This document shows, one piece after another, positions 23,269 through 36,200 of a stretch of 64,000 nucleotides of DNA. The translations under genes were made by a program, and so were the position numbers. Under the pieces are notes generated by a model that searched no databases, was not told where the DNA came from, and saw nothing but the letters and a program-made list of their open reading frames with translations. The DNA is from Lethocerus indicus (taxonomy: Eukaryota > Arthropoda > Insecta > Hemiptera > Belostomatidae), in NCBI GenBank assembly GCA_019843655.1, contig JACDQD010000006.1, forward strand, positions 9,106,034 through 9,170,033. Reading direction: 5' to 3'. Within the stretch, counting starts at the first letter, position 1. Each line of letters opens with the position of its first letter.

Positions 23269-26200
23269 CCAGCCAGAACTTATAAAACACTACACTGTCA
23301 GTGTGTTTACTAAAACACAATCTGAAACAGGGAACAAACCGAAAATCCTTCAAGATTTCTTGTAATGGGATTTTATATTTCTGCAATAGAACAGAGAAAT
23401 GGTCTGTGTAGAAGCGTTAGTTTTTAGGTAACATTTCTCGAATCGAACAGAATTAAAATAACGATTCCTAAAAATTAATAATACTGTTCGAAAGCCCAAC
23501 TCCACCAAAATACAAGACACTCTGGGTTGAAATATAAAAAATATTTTCTTGATCTCTGCTGAAGCATCCACATATATAAATACGTGTATTTTCTACCCAG
23601 GATACGTGCAGATATCTTTCCATTAACTTATTGAGTTATTATGATTTACATCGTGGAAATTACAATTTTTTTTCTGCCTTATATTTTGTGATTCTTTCCA
23701 ATTGCGGCCAACGGAAATGGACCGGGCGGGCACCGGAGAGTTGGGAATAAATAAAATTTTTCAATTTCACATAGAACAATAACGTTTTACGATGTTTCCT
23801 GGAAGAGACCTGCTCTGAATCAGGATAACTGTAGGGGACCCGTAAAAAGTGCGCAAAGGGGGTCATAAAGCAGCTCTCCTGGAACTCGGCCAACGTCGCT
23901 AACAACTGCATATTGCTCGGCGTTTTAAAACCTGCTCCCGCCCTAGTAATGGCCACTTTTCCTACTCCATCCAGCCGACTACAATTGACTCCGAAATATT
24001 ACTTCCAAGGCTCTTTCCAAATGTTTTATTCTCCGTATTTCGATGCAGTTTAAAAGTTGAACATTTAGGGCAGGGTCTTGACAAACCACATATCACACCT
24101 TGAACAAGACACGCCATGAAATTCATCAAATTCATACTATCCAGTACGGAGAACCGGTTAGAAGCCCGAGAAGTCATTTCTGAAAGCACGGAAATAGGCG
24201 GCGTGACCCGTCAACCTTTTATTACTTTTCTTTACCGATTTTCGCCTTCTTGTCCGAACCTTTTTTACAAACAAAAAAACCCGGGGAACATTAATAAATG
24301 CGGCGGTACTGTGGTGGGACTGCCGTCAGAGCAACAGTGACTGAGTGGCCCCACTCTTTAGTCAGACGCCGAATAATGGAAAGCTCTTTGTAAACATTGT
24401 GCCCGACCCCCCGACCCCCCAATGTCGGCTAATAAGGCTAATGCGACCCATGCACGCAAACCCATTACAATAAATGTTTGACGTAATTCAAGCCCCTGAT
24501 CTTAAACTTGGAAAAGGACGATGAACGTTCTCAGCGACCATCGAAACGTATGATTAAGCGGTGACGAAGTACAAGATTAGATTATGTACTTTCTGTTACT
24601 GTAGTACTAATTTCGTTATTTTTTAACTCGTCCGAATGAATTATTCATTGGACTAGTTACACGACATACAGAACTAACGGAAGAACTTTAATACTTTTTA
24701 ATAGTATAAGTCTATTATCTGGATAGTAAACAAGATAACTTAATTTTATTCTTAACGAGTCTTATTTTATCGCGGACTGGAAACAGAAAAGGTGGCATTG
24801 ATGATGTTATTAGGGCTCCCCATTCCGACAAAATAATATACATTAAATATAATCACACAGTGGCCAACTGTACCTGCGTCACGAGTAAAACAATTTATTC
24901 TCCCGGATAGACAATTAATTTGCAACCCTCCGAACCCAACATGAAAACGGAATACAATATATGCGAATCGTTCGGTTCTGTGGCCTTGGGCGGTGGGATG
25001 GTAGGCGGCTCTTATTATGTGGCCCGGTCTTGGATTCCGGTTGTTTAGAATTTTCAGTTGAGCATGAAATTGGGGGCGGTGCGGTGGGGGCGGCCCCAGT
25101 AAATCGCAGGGGCGACCTCCGATTTCACGGGCGGGGCGCACACGGCCCACACGCGGGCGAAGCAATTAAGTCCCGGGGCCGCGCCGGCCGCCCCCCCACA
25201 CCCCGGGGGACCAAACAGAAATGGAATAAGTTCGGGGCCCACCTGAGAATTAGACGGGTACACTTGTGTGCGGGATCCCAAACAACTTGCACACACCGAA
25301 TTGCAAACCGAACCGGGGCGGTCGGGAGCTGACTGCCAAATTAAACTCGATAACTGAGGTTAATATGTCGAATTCAAATTATGATTTATACTACTAGTGT
25401 TAGTAGTGTTAATTCCAGATATATACATGAAATCACGAAATTGCAACAAATTAAGTAGACATTATAACACAAGTTTGTGACAAACTAAGTAATTAAGATT
25501 AATTGATATCCTTGACTCTAAATTATTTTCATTTAGTTTAGACAGTGTCGACGCCCGGAATGGCGAAACGGGGTCCGTGTTCCCGACGAGTGGTTTCATT
25601 CGTACAGGCGTGGTCGGCAAGAACAAAACGATGTCCGCATAAAAGAGGAGCCTTTCGGATGGGGCAATGGGCCGTGGCCGGGCACCGCTCTCCGATCGGT
25701 TGGGCAATCACAATTGGTTCATTACTGCGCGTCGGCCGGCAATATATCCCGGCATAAACATCCAGTAAAATGAGCGCCCGCAGCATAAATAGTATTTAGG
25801 GGGAGAGGGGGGCGCCGATTGTTCTTGACACGCTGAAATGCCGGACAGCGCGTAAATCAAATCATAACATTGTCTCGTCCGCGGAGCTTGTCCCCGTGCT
25901 ATGATGGATATTTACGGATGAGTACATGGACTGATTCGGTTTCCGACCTCAATCCACGGAGTCTTTTCAAATCGCTTCAAGTAAGGATGTTCAAAGTGTA
26001 AAAATATAGACCCTTTCCAAATAAAGAGGCCTGTCATGTTGAATCGAAAATGCGGTCTGTAATGAAAGAGATGTTTTATTAAAAATGGGTTCGGTTTACT
26101 CGCGATTTCGATTCGAGAGTACGTTTTAACCGTTCCCATACGCTTTTGGCATCTGATGGCATTCACCTATATCCGCGCCAATAGTGTTTTCTGTTCCAAC

Positions 26201-26821
26201 ACTCTATATCTTCGGCGGTTGTTTGTTGACGCGCGGGGAAAAAAGAATTCTCTCAAGGTTGGCAGTCAACCAACTCTCTGCGCTAAATCCCGCCTTCAAA
26301 GAATATTTAAGGTTTTTTAAATTCCCCGCAAGGAAGTCCTCGAGATGACTCCATTGGCTCTCTCCTCTTGGCAGATAAGAGACACTCTTTATGCGTTTTC
26401 CCCGGGGCGGTTACTTAATAATATATAGCCCTATGAAACCTATATAAGAATATACAGTATGCTATTATGTAGCAGATATTAATATATTATTAATAAAAGT
26501 AATATTGTCAACAGCAACATTTGGGCGTCAATTCAAACTGTGCCCAATTAGTTGATGAACGTGGTACGATTGAGGCCATTGACGAATAATTTGCTACGGA
26601 CTGTTAGGTTCTATAATACGGCCGTTCGTACTTATTAATTTTCCAACATCATTTTTATTATAACAATTTAGTCCTTCAAACGTTATGTCCCTAACAGGTT
26701 CATCATCTCCGCATACAATAGTGTAGAGGTATTGATCCCTCCCTAGTCAGCCAGGGTACAGTGAAGTTTATAATCGGTCGTGTCGTAAAAATACAAATTA
26801 AAAACGAATCCATCTCGCCAC
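23269..26821. other. Non-coding stretch with strong CpG-rich blocks
   Basis: AT-rich at 23270-23660 and 24480-24960. A C-rich doublet of CCCCCCGACCCCCC type lies near 24404-24420. Strongly GC-rich, CG-dense DNA lies at about 24990-25340 and 25540-25765. The first includes GGGGCCGCGCCGGCCGCCCC near 25174-25193 and resembles an unmethylated CpG island. Frames of up to 132 codons cross these blocks on both strands without recognisable domains. AT-rich DNA resumes at about 26400-26700. No gene is supported. Confidence 0.6.
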
Positions 26822-26835
26822 GGGGGGGGGGGGGG
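26822..26835 (+). repeat. Poly-G run (14)
   Basis: Fourteen consecutive G residues, directly visible, in otherwise mixed sequence. One of several long G or C homopolymers in the window. Confidence 0.97.
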
Positions 26836-28062
26836 AGAAACACGGCACACTCGCGTTATTGAAATGTAACGATGAAAGGCAAAAGACCCCCCCCTCAACC
26901 AACCAAACCACCCAATCCCATTGTGGTGCTCCATGTGACGGATGTTCTGCTATCAATAGGACTCGGTTTTCATTAGCTCATTTCCAAATCGCCGTCAGAG
27001 GACAAAAAGGAAAAACTCCGTACAATAAAAAAAAGAAAAAAGCACAAAAACGAGCCCCGAATCGGATGGGACAATGCCCGCATTGAGCGTTATTAGAGCT
27101 CGGAGCCTCCAATCAATTTCCAGACGTCCGAAAACAAACCGTTTCACGCAATCAGATATGATGGTCCGTTCTGTTTCCTTTTTTTTTTTTTATTGATTGT
27201 GGCGGAGGGGGGAGGAGGGAGGCGTCATAAATTATCGTCCACTATTGAGCCCCAACAATATTGGACATTATAAGTCATCGCGGTCCCGCTCTTTAATTAA
27301 AACCGAATCATAAATATTGTTCCGCCCGTCCAACCACATAAACGGTTAAGAGTACTATAAATAGGACGGAAATAACTTTTTCGGGGTGGGTGGTCGGGGG
27401 GCGGGGCAGTTGTTAGCTTACTCGTTTCGGTCAGGTAAAAATGGCATTTTAAATCAATCTCAAAGCCAAAAACCATTTAAGTTGTCAACCTGATGTAGTT
27501 AATAAAACAATGACCTCTCGACGATACATAGGGTGACTATTTCCGAAATAAACGCTTAAAATGGTAGTGAAATGTTCATGAAATGGACACCTCTTCATTA
27601 TTAGAGGTGAAAATTAGTTGAATATAGACTTAAAAAATGCTATATTTCAATAAATTTAGATAAATGGGCCAGTCATATTTGATCTTGGAATATTCGTCTT
27701 TTATATTCGTTTTGTCTGAAAATCGTCAATATATCGTTCGCGAAAATCTTAATTTCTAGTCCTGTTTATGTGGTTTGTAAACTATTTCTATCATTTTCTA
27801 ATTTGATATTTTTTAATAATTGTATCGTTAGAATTATTTACTTATACGTTATATATATGTCATTATTATAAATAATCCTCTGATCAAAACTGTTTGAACA
27901 TCGTTATAAATCGCGTACAATTTATTTATTTTTTATTTAAACTTTTCTACTCGCTTGCACTTCGAATAGTTGAGAAGATAAGGGAAGTCGGACATGTTCC
28001 TAGTGTCGGAACTAGTCCCAAACTACGTCCGATTACAAATTGGGCAGAAGCGCCCAAATGGT

Positions 28063-28073
28063 GGGGGGGGGGG
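28063..28073 (+). repeat. Poly-G run (11)
   Basis: Eleven consecutive G residues followed by a purine-rich GAGGAGAGG stretch. Simple sequence. Confidence 0.95.
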
Positions 28074-28271
28074 AGGAGAGGCCTTACCGAAGGCCCCTGC
28101 AGGAGCCCAACCTAGCCAAACTACACTTCTTAACTGCTATCATTATTGCCGCGATTCCCGGCCTAACTTGTGTTGTGTCCATTGGGATTAGCCCGCCGCC
28201 CGCACCCGCACTCCACTCGCACAGCGACTGCGACCCACCACCAAACAACTTGTGTTTAACAACTTGCTAGA

Positions 28272-28298
28272 TACACACACACACACACGCACGCACAT
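28272..28298 (+). repeat. AC-rich microsatellite
   Basis: Tandem AC units grading into ACGC repeats, directly visible. It is short and imperfect. No gene context. Confidence 0.9.
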
Positions 28299-30246
28299 AA
28301 CACAACGCGGCCTTTCACACATACAACAAACGGGCGCAGCTTATTTGTCTCACAACTCCGCTTCGAAACTGCCCAGTTTCGGAATATTGCAGACCGGGCA
28401 TTAGAGCCCCCCCCTCCCGTTCCAGTTTATACTTCCTTTTTGGCCTTTCCACACTCAGTCATATTATACTGTAATAATTCCAAAACTGTGACCTAGCTCT
28501 ACGATGTTCCCACACGGTCGGAATGGAAACTGAAACATGCAGCACAAAATACATATTTCTGTGGTTAAAATAAGTCGACCTTGTAGAATACTATGGTTAG
28601 GGCTATGTATAAGTACATATTTATTAATAAGGTAACATATTCTTCAATTATTTTCCAAACAGTATTTATCAAACAATAAAATTAAATATTTATTGAACGA
28701 TTCCATCAATGTTGTTACGCGGATGGTAACTGAGCGCTAGGGGGCACAAATGGGAGTGCCCTGCTGAGTCCATAGCTAAGGGACTTGAGAGTAAACCCCG
28801 AGCGAATCGAGCAGAGGATGTCGGACTGGAAGCGAGCCAATTCCGGAGTTCATTACTCATTGCGTTGTAGGTCCTATCTTTTACATTGAGTTCACGCCCT
28901 CCCCCTAACCCCAAATGTCTTTTAACCGGATTGACAACATACACGATATATTATTATTTATATATCGTCAATTATTAATTGTCGCTACAATACTAGCCCC
29001 GGTTAACCAGCTATAACCGGATGAAACGGTTTAATTACGTACGTTATTATGAAAATATCGAGGATAGACGATGAGCTGTTTAAGGTAAAATGAAAACCAT
29101 CGGCGTGATAATCATTTTCTCAATTCTACAAATGTTTTACCAACCTGGATAAACTGGAAAGCGATAAAGGATTAAAATACGAGTTTGTCGTCGGGGTCAA
29201 ACGTTTGACTCCGATGCCAGAGTTTCTGGGACAACTGTTTTCGATGGGGGTAAACAATATATTTAAAAAGGACTGATATATTTAAATGCGTCGCCGGCGG
29301 GTGGGGACGCCATTCCCAGGATTAAACCCTAAAAGGTAAACAAGGGCGAGTGGAAATAAATCTCGTAACCCCCTCCGCCCGCCCACCCTCCGGCTATGGC
29401 GGCGACTCTTTCGGGGCCTTTTCAATTATTGTATCTGTTTTGGGGCCTTGAGGGGAACCTGCTTTATATCGGCGGGAATCGACTATAAATAACGGGCTCG
29501 CAGTCAATCGGACTGGAGGGTACCCCCTAACCCCCACCCCAAAAACAACCCTTTACGGCGCTGTCTTAGCCCGCACATCCGTCTTCTAACAGGGGCCACA
29601 ATTGTTTGCTCCCCCCAACAGTTTTTTTTTTCAACTCACAAATGTAGGCCCCCCCGTCACTTGGACAACCGACATAATTTTTTTACATCTTATCAGGCCC
29701 AGCGTGATTGTTAAAAAAAAGCGTACACATGAATGTTATTTGTAACGAATTAAATTGCGGAATTGACACTGGTTTCCGGTAGGATCGCGCAATATTGTGG
29801 TATTCCGGGTACCCCTGCTGATTTACAAGTTTGCACGGTGGAAGTAATGTTTCATCTGAAGTAAATAACACTAAGCTGAATTTACGGATTTGTTTTCATT
29901 ATTGAATAATTGTTCGCAGGAAACTATTCGTGTGGTGGCAAAGAAAATTATATTTTTATCGCCGTTCCAACTCGTTTATTTATGACTTTGTACTTTGACC
30001 AAATGAAGAAATCGTACGCAGGGAACACGCGGAGAGTGAATAAATATAGAACGTTCCGCCGGTATTTCATGATTTCGGATCGTAAAAATTATCGCAGCGG
30101 CCGTTTACGTCTTCCATGTCGTTTGTTTTAAATCGTAAATAAAATGCGTAAGCCCGATCGGATCTCTTGTAAATTAAGACTTCGGGGCGGGGGTTCGAGT
30201 TCAAAACCGAAGGGTTGTTTCAAGTCTCTTTCATATTTACTTTAAT

Positions 30247-33240
30247 TTATAGAGCGTGTGCGTGACCGAACGACTCGCAGCAGTCGTAAAGAATGCAGTC
30301 GGCAAGCAAACCGAACGCATTGATTACGCGACGAGAGAGGTTAAATTCACGTGTAGGAGGGTCTCGATTGGCCGAAACATATTCTGTAATATGTATATTG
30401 TTTAAGAGCGTAATGCGTTCTAACTGCTGCTGTGAAATAACTGGCATTTCATAAATATTAATGGAAACATCCAGCATGAGTCTTCGTATGAATTGAAACA
30501 ATGAAAGCATGAATTTGGAGTGGTGTGAAATTGATATCACCGGCCATGAGCTAAAGTATTTTTGCTGGTCCGGATTTTGGTTTCCACCCACCGTCATTAG
30601 GGTTAATAAATTAGCGAGGAAGCAGTGTCCGGTAGAAACCACAATATGCGTGAATAATACAGCGAATCGACCGCAACAACGGGTCCAGTGTAACGCTGAT
30701 GGTTCTTCATTCTTCATCGGCACCCGACATGCCTACTCACTCTACCTCATTGTATTACTGAAGGAATGCCATGTGCGTTACCTACCCGGATAATTAAACC
30801 AAGGTTTGTGTAGAGGACCTGAATATGTTTTAAATCAAATAATTGGAGAGGGCTCCTTTTGATAACAGTCTGGACCAAATGTCTGCCTGCTCTCCTCCCT
30901 CCCATTCAGAACAGAAGGCACCGAGTCACAATGAACGGTTACTTCAATTTCGGAACTAGTGCCCCAGACATTATGAGAGGTCAAATTTTCACCGAATCAA
31001 GACGCCACATGTCCTTTATCTCCTTCATTTTCTGTCATCTAGAACAAGACAAATATGTTATATTCAGGTTAATATCGTTTTCTATTTATTCTATTCCGGC
31101 CTATAACGAAACATTTGGCCGAATCAGTATTCCGTCTATGTGATATATTATTCAACAAAACCGCACATTACGGTGCCCTGTACAGTGAAATCATGTGAGA
31201 GACATTGTTTAAACCTAAAGGTGGGCTGCGGGGCCACGTGTAACTGTGAGTGTCGGGGCCCGGACGCCTCTCGTCACATCGCGCTTCCCGGCTGATTCGA
31301 TTTTCAACTCGGCCAAAAGAAAAGTGAAAAGTCAAGTTGTCGGCGTGGCAACTCTCCAATTTACACTTTCCCAGTAGAGCTCTGTCTCGGCCAAGGTTTT
31401 TAATGTACGGCCGTTTGTTACGTTGCCGGAATCTTTTATTGGTGGGGAGGGGGGATCAATTATAAGTGCGTGAAAATGGAAACGAAAGAGAAATAAAGCG
31501 ATTGAATATTCATCGCTGGAATCGATTGGAAATATTCATTTTCGAATCGTGGCTAAAAATTGAGGACGTTTAGTAAGCGACTCAAGTTGAGGGCTGAAAC
31601 CAATTTTTTTTTCTCTAGGCATTAGCGAATTACTGTATATATACATGTATATGTTTGTAGATCAATTAAAAGAACATTAGCGAGAGCGCAGTACGTGTAT
31701 TACAAATGGCCAGGGCCGGGTCGGGATCAGGGCTAGGAAACATGGGACCAGTCACAATATTGACGCATACAGTTTGAATGAAATTTATCAGCCCGATTCC
31801 CTTGCTTTAACCAATGTGCACTTAGCGTATTAGATCTGTTATCAAGGGGATCCGCCATGCAATAGGACGGCAGAGAGCCGGCCGGCTCCTGTTTGGCATG
31901 CAGAACGACGTACAGAGACCAAATTAAGCTTTAAATTCAAACTACATTCGCCGGTTTAATCGTGTCCGCACTATTGTGCTATCCGCCATAATAATTCCCT
32001 TCACTCTCCTAGCATCGATCCGTCGCTAGCGATGAATTAATTAGCTGTTGTATTCATAAAAAATACTTTATTTAGTAGTTAATTTTTAACGTTATTTTTC
32101 ATTTTTAAAAATATTATAGTTTACTCTTTAATATCTAATAAAAGGGACCCCAATTAAGTTTAGAGAGTATTTAATTTCTTGCCGGTAACTACTTTCATTA
32201 AATTCAACTAGATTGGCCCATTCTAGATTAGCCCAGGTAGGATTGAATTGAGAAGGAGACCGAGAGGAGGAAGGGCCCCGGCATTGGGATGTCAATTAGG
32301 GTTCAATTCAGCTGTGTTGGGGCGGTGGGTGGAAGGACGGGGGCGTTACCTCCACCCGACAACCGAATCAACTATTTACGGGTACATACTACACGAAATA
32401 GATAGGCAGAAACAAACATACTCTGAAAACAACGCATATTGCAATATCGATGGCAGTGAACAAACTTTCAAACCAAATGAAAAATCGAATTTTTACGGTC
32501 CCCACACGCCTGGTTTTGGTTGTTCCACGTGAATGGTTTAAAAGTTAATTATTATTCACCACAAAAATGCTTAATATAAAGTTACACAATATTAAAAAGA
32601 ACGGTAGTAATTTAATATAATTATACGTAATGTTAATGAGAAAATCAGAATAAAAAATGATACCGGCCAAAATATAAGTTAATTTCCAATATCAGGGATT
32701 CAAACAAAGCGTTATGTTCAAAATAAATAAACTCCTAAAAAATCACTTGTGGGATAAAAGGATTCCAAGTTTTAATGAGATAAAATTAATTCCACAGAAT
32801 ATTTTGTATTCAACGTAATATGAAGTAGGTAGTAGTAGGTATTACTGGTGCTGTATGCATTGTTGCAGTGAAGGGTATCGTTTAAAATGTTAAGCCCTCT
32901 GTAACATTTGATGGAGATTTTCATTTATTTGCGTTATGGAGGGAATTATTTATTTTGCCCAATGATTCTAATTAAAGCGTATTTTAATCTTTACATTTTA
33001 TATTATGTAAGAATTGTACTATATTAAATTGAATTATTAACTATTCCGAAATGATACTGAGTTTTGAAATTCATTTAAATAATAATCATATTAGAATATA
33101 TCAGTAACCTTCTGAGAAATAAGGAAATATGATATTTGTCGTCGTTTAAATTTCGATTACATTTAGTTGAGTGACAAGGTGGGACAAGGGGCGATTTCAT
33201 TTCATTAATGGCAACGTCAACCGGATGTTAGTCGGTTGGG
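30247..33240. other. Non-coding stretch with one 158-codon open frame
   Basis: The minus strand carries an ATG-started frame of 158 codons at 30247-30723. It has two mildly hydrophobic segments and no domain I recognise. The plus strand is also open for 94 codons at 30509-30793, opposite the same DNA. A frame of this length is near the chance expectation for a window this size and composition, so I do not call a gene. Small GC-rich patches lie near 31220-31320 and 32240-32360. The interval 32530-33160 is strongly AT-rich and empty. Confidence 0.5.
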
Positions 33241-36200
33241 TTAATGTATTGGTAATTGTTCTCCATCCTTCCCCCAACCACCACCTCCACCTCCACCACC
33301 CGCGCCCTTATAATTCACAATAAAGGTTTAAGACCCACCTGAGCTTTCTCCGCCGGAGGGCTACTTGTTTAATTCCCCGCTAAAGGGCGACCCCCCGCCG
33401 AGGCCCACAATTTATCTCTGTTAGAAAAAAAACTGTTAAGCCTCCCGCGCTCCTTTTGCCGCAATTAAAATAAATGCCCAACCCCCCTCCCCCTCCCTCA
33501 TGATCCACCCGCCTTAAATAATTCTAATGAGCCCTCTCATATATACACGCCCCGGAGGAATTCTAATTCATTATTTATGACGGCATTATGTGTTATTAAA
33601 TCCAGAGATAAAAAGAAAATATTGCGATCGTTTTGAACATTTCAGCGGACGGGGATTTTTCTCCGGGTTTCATGAGGAAGCTTAAAGAATGCTCACTGCA
33701 ATGAATATTAAGATATTTTGGTGAACCATTCATTTAAATTAAATCATTCTGGCGCGAGCAATATGTGTATGCATTACTGTATAATAAGTGTATGAAGTTA
33801 GTAGTTCTGAAAATGTTTGTTTCCGTCAATAATGCTTTATAATAAATTGGGCTATAAGCCGACAACCAAAATAATATATTTTATGCTATGAGTTGATTAG
33901 AACTTTTGGGTTAAGGGATAAGGAAATTAAAAACAATAAGGGAGAGAAAGTGGTGATTGGAGAAATTGTTGAACTGAATTGATATCTTCTGGGCTTATTT
34001 CAAAATGTGGTTGGAAAGTGGTTAGGTCTTCTCGTAGTGGGATAGAGGAGATGCAGAATTGTAAATTTAACACAATACAGAGCTCTACACAACGCGTAGG
34101 CAGTATTCTCTACAAACATTTTCCTGAAAATGAATAACAAACCAGGGTTGTATCATTGGAATTCAGGCCACCTTTCCAGTTTTGCCCCGGAGAACCAATT
34201 TTCGGTTAATTAATGAAGATCAACAAACTTCAGGTTCGGGGGTTTGGATAGGGCTAAAAACAAGATATATTGTTGGCGGTGGTCGGACCGCTTCCACCAC
34301 TATAAATCAAGGGAGAGCCGCGACTTAATTATTTAGCAATTTGGTTAATTGCCCGATTTCCACACTTCAATGAGACCGTAACTCAAAGGTGTTCGAGAAA
34401 TGTACATGTTATGCCAAGCAATTTTTCTCCGGTTTTGGTGAGTCTGAGAGGGCTTGGCGCATGCTTGAAGTAAATATAATATTGCATTCATGCACTATAA
34501 AGTATCAGTACATTAATAAAATGTCAGTTCAACTACGGGTTAAATTACTCAATGCCTTTATTATATACGGGGGTATAGGCACGCATTTCACTTGAAAGGG
34601 ACCCGCCTCCAGTCGTCACGAGTGACATACAAGACATGCAAAGTGGTGTAAGTTTTTGAACGTTCGTTTAGGCACAAATGTAAGCCGCGATATCCATTAA
34701 ACAGGCTTGACTCGACCTTAAGCATTATAATTCTCCCCATCTCTGTGCATAAATCGCGGCGTGGATTTTATACAGAAATAGATGGTGGGGGTGGGCGATC
34801 ATTATCTTAATCGTATTCAGAAATAATCTCGGACCGAATAAGAAAAAAAGTTCTTCCGTGTTGAGAAACTGGCCCTTGTTTCCCGACTTCCGCTCTCTCT
34901 TTTTATTTATTTTTTTGAAATGCTCCAGTTAACGAATGTCCGAATTTTTCTCCGCTTTGAGTCCAGTTCTATAGAAATTATTAAATAGTTCTCCGATAAA
35001 TATCCTTGGCGCCATCTGTATTTATATTTAATGATCGACACAATTTTTAATGAGCAGTACTTTTCCTTGTAACTCGAACCTAATATGGAACCACAATGGA
35101 TGAATTTGAAATTCAATCTTTGCTTGCAATCTCTTCGGTAAATGAAATGATGAATTAGGAATCCTTATCATGTAATAAAATGTTCAGCTTTACAGGTCAA
35201 ATTATTCTTGGTTTTCATAATTCCATTTCATATCAATTCATATCATCTAATCTTCAATCTTGATAACAAATATTTTCAAAAATAATATCTGAGAAAAGTA
35301 GAGTTTACTTGTCCCTATACATTCTCGTTAGTTTATTGTCTCAGTGTACATTAGTAATGAACTGTCAAAAGAAATAGTAAATACTGTTTAAGCAATAGTA
35401 TCAATATAATTAATTTTAGAATATTTTATGAGCTTTAGATGAAATGGATACGAACCCATTATTTATATTTTCTGCAATATTCGCTTGACGAATTAATTTT
35501 AATTTGTGATTATTCTGGCCGAATCGAGGTTATTTCGTTTTCAAAACTCGCGTAACAACAATTAGAGACCGATTGTTGGGGGATGTAGGGTGACCCCAAG
35601 TGTGTACCAAGTCACCGATCTATTAAGGGGAGCAAACATTCAATTCAACTACCGATACAATATCGGACTGATATATTGTATTGTACTACCTTGAAATTAA
35701 TATCGCTCCAATCCCCAGTTAGCCTGCACAATTACAGGTGGTCAACCGCCAGTAATTACCCAGGTAATTAGACCGTAGTCTAATTGGAGGTACAAATTTG
35801 CATTCGGCCTTCCACGGACGAGTGGAAGTTCATAAAATCTTCCTTCAATTTAGTGGCTATATTTTTATTAACATGATTCAGCAGCAATAATGAGAGTCTA
35901 ATTAACTTGATATTATTAAATTATTAAAATTTCACTCAACAACGAAACGAAAAAATTATTAATTTACCGTTTAGCTCCTACAAAATTAAATCGTTGCAAT
36001 CTATTATCCTTCCTAAAATTGTTAACGTCCCACCTTATGTTTCTAACTACACGATCCACTCCGAAAGCCCCGTGCGTTCATGAATTAACAGCTTCCCTAT
36101 ATAAATCTAAACTATCTCACCATTCATTGACTAATATCTAATCAACTGTCTTATTCGAAGGAACTGGTAATTTGTAAGGCGGTAATGAAAACCACTGTTT

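Larger units (their letters stand above)
26836..30246. other. Non-coding stretch
   Basis: No gene recognised. It contains a purine-rich A/G tract near 27027-27050, a poly-T run of 13 at 27179-27191, a poly-G run of 11 at 28063-28073, an AC-rich simple repeat at 28272-28298, and a poly-T run of 10 at 29622-29631. GC-rich patches lie at about 28040-28430 and 29290-29600. AT-rich DNA dominates 27420-27960 and 28600-28690. Frames stay under 85 codons. Confidence 0.6.

Noticed and set aside
35008..35018. GGCGCCATCTG, resembling a CTCF core
   Set aside because: Short match without the flanking bases of the full motif; one hit in 64 kb is uninformative.
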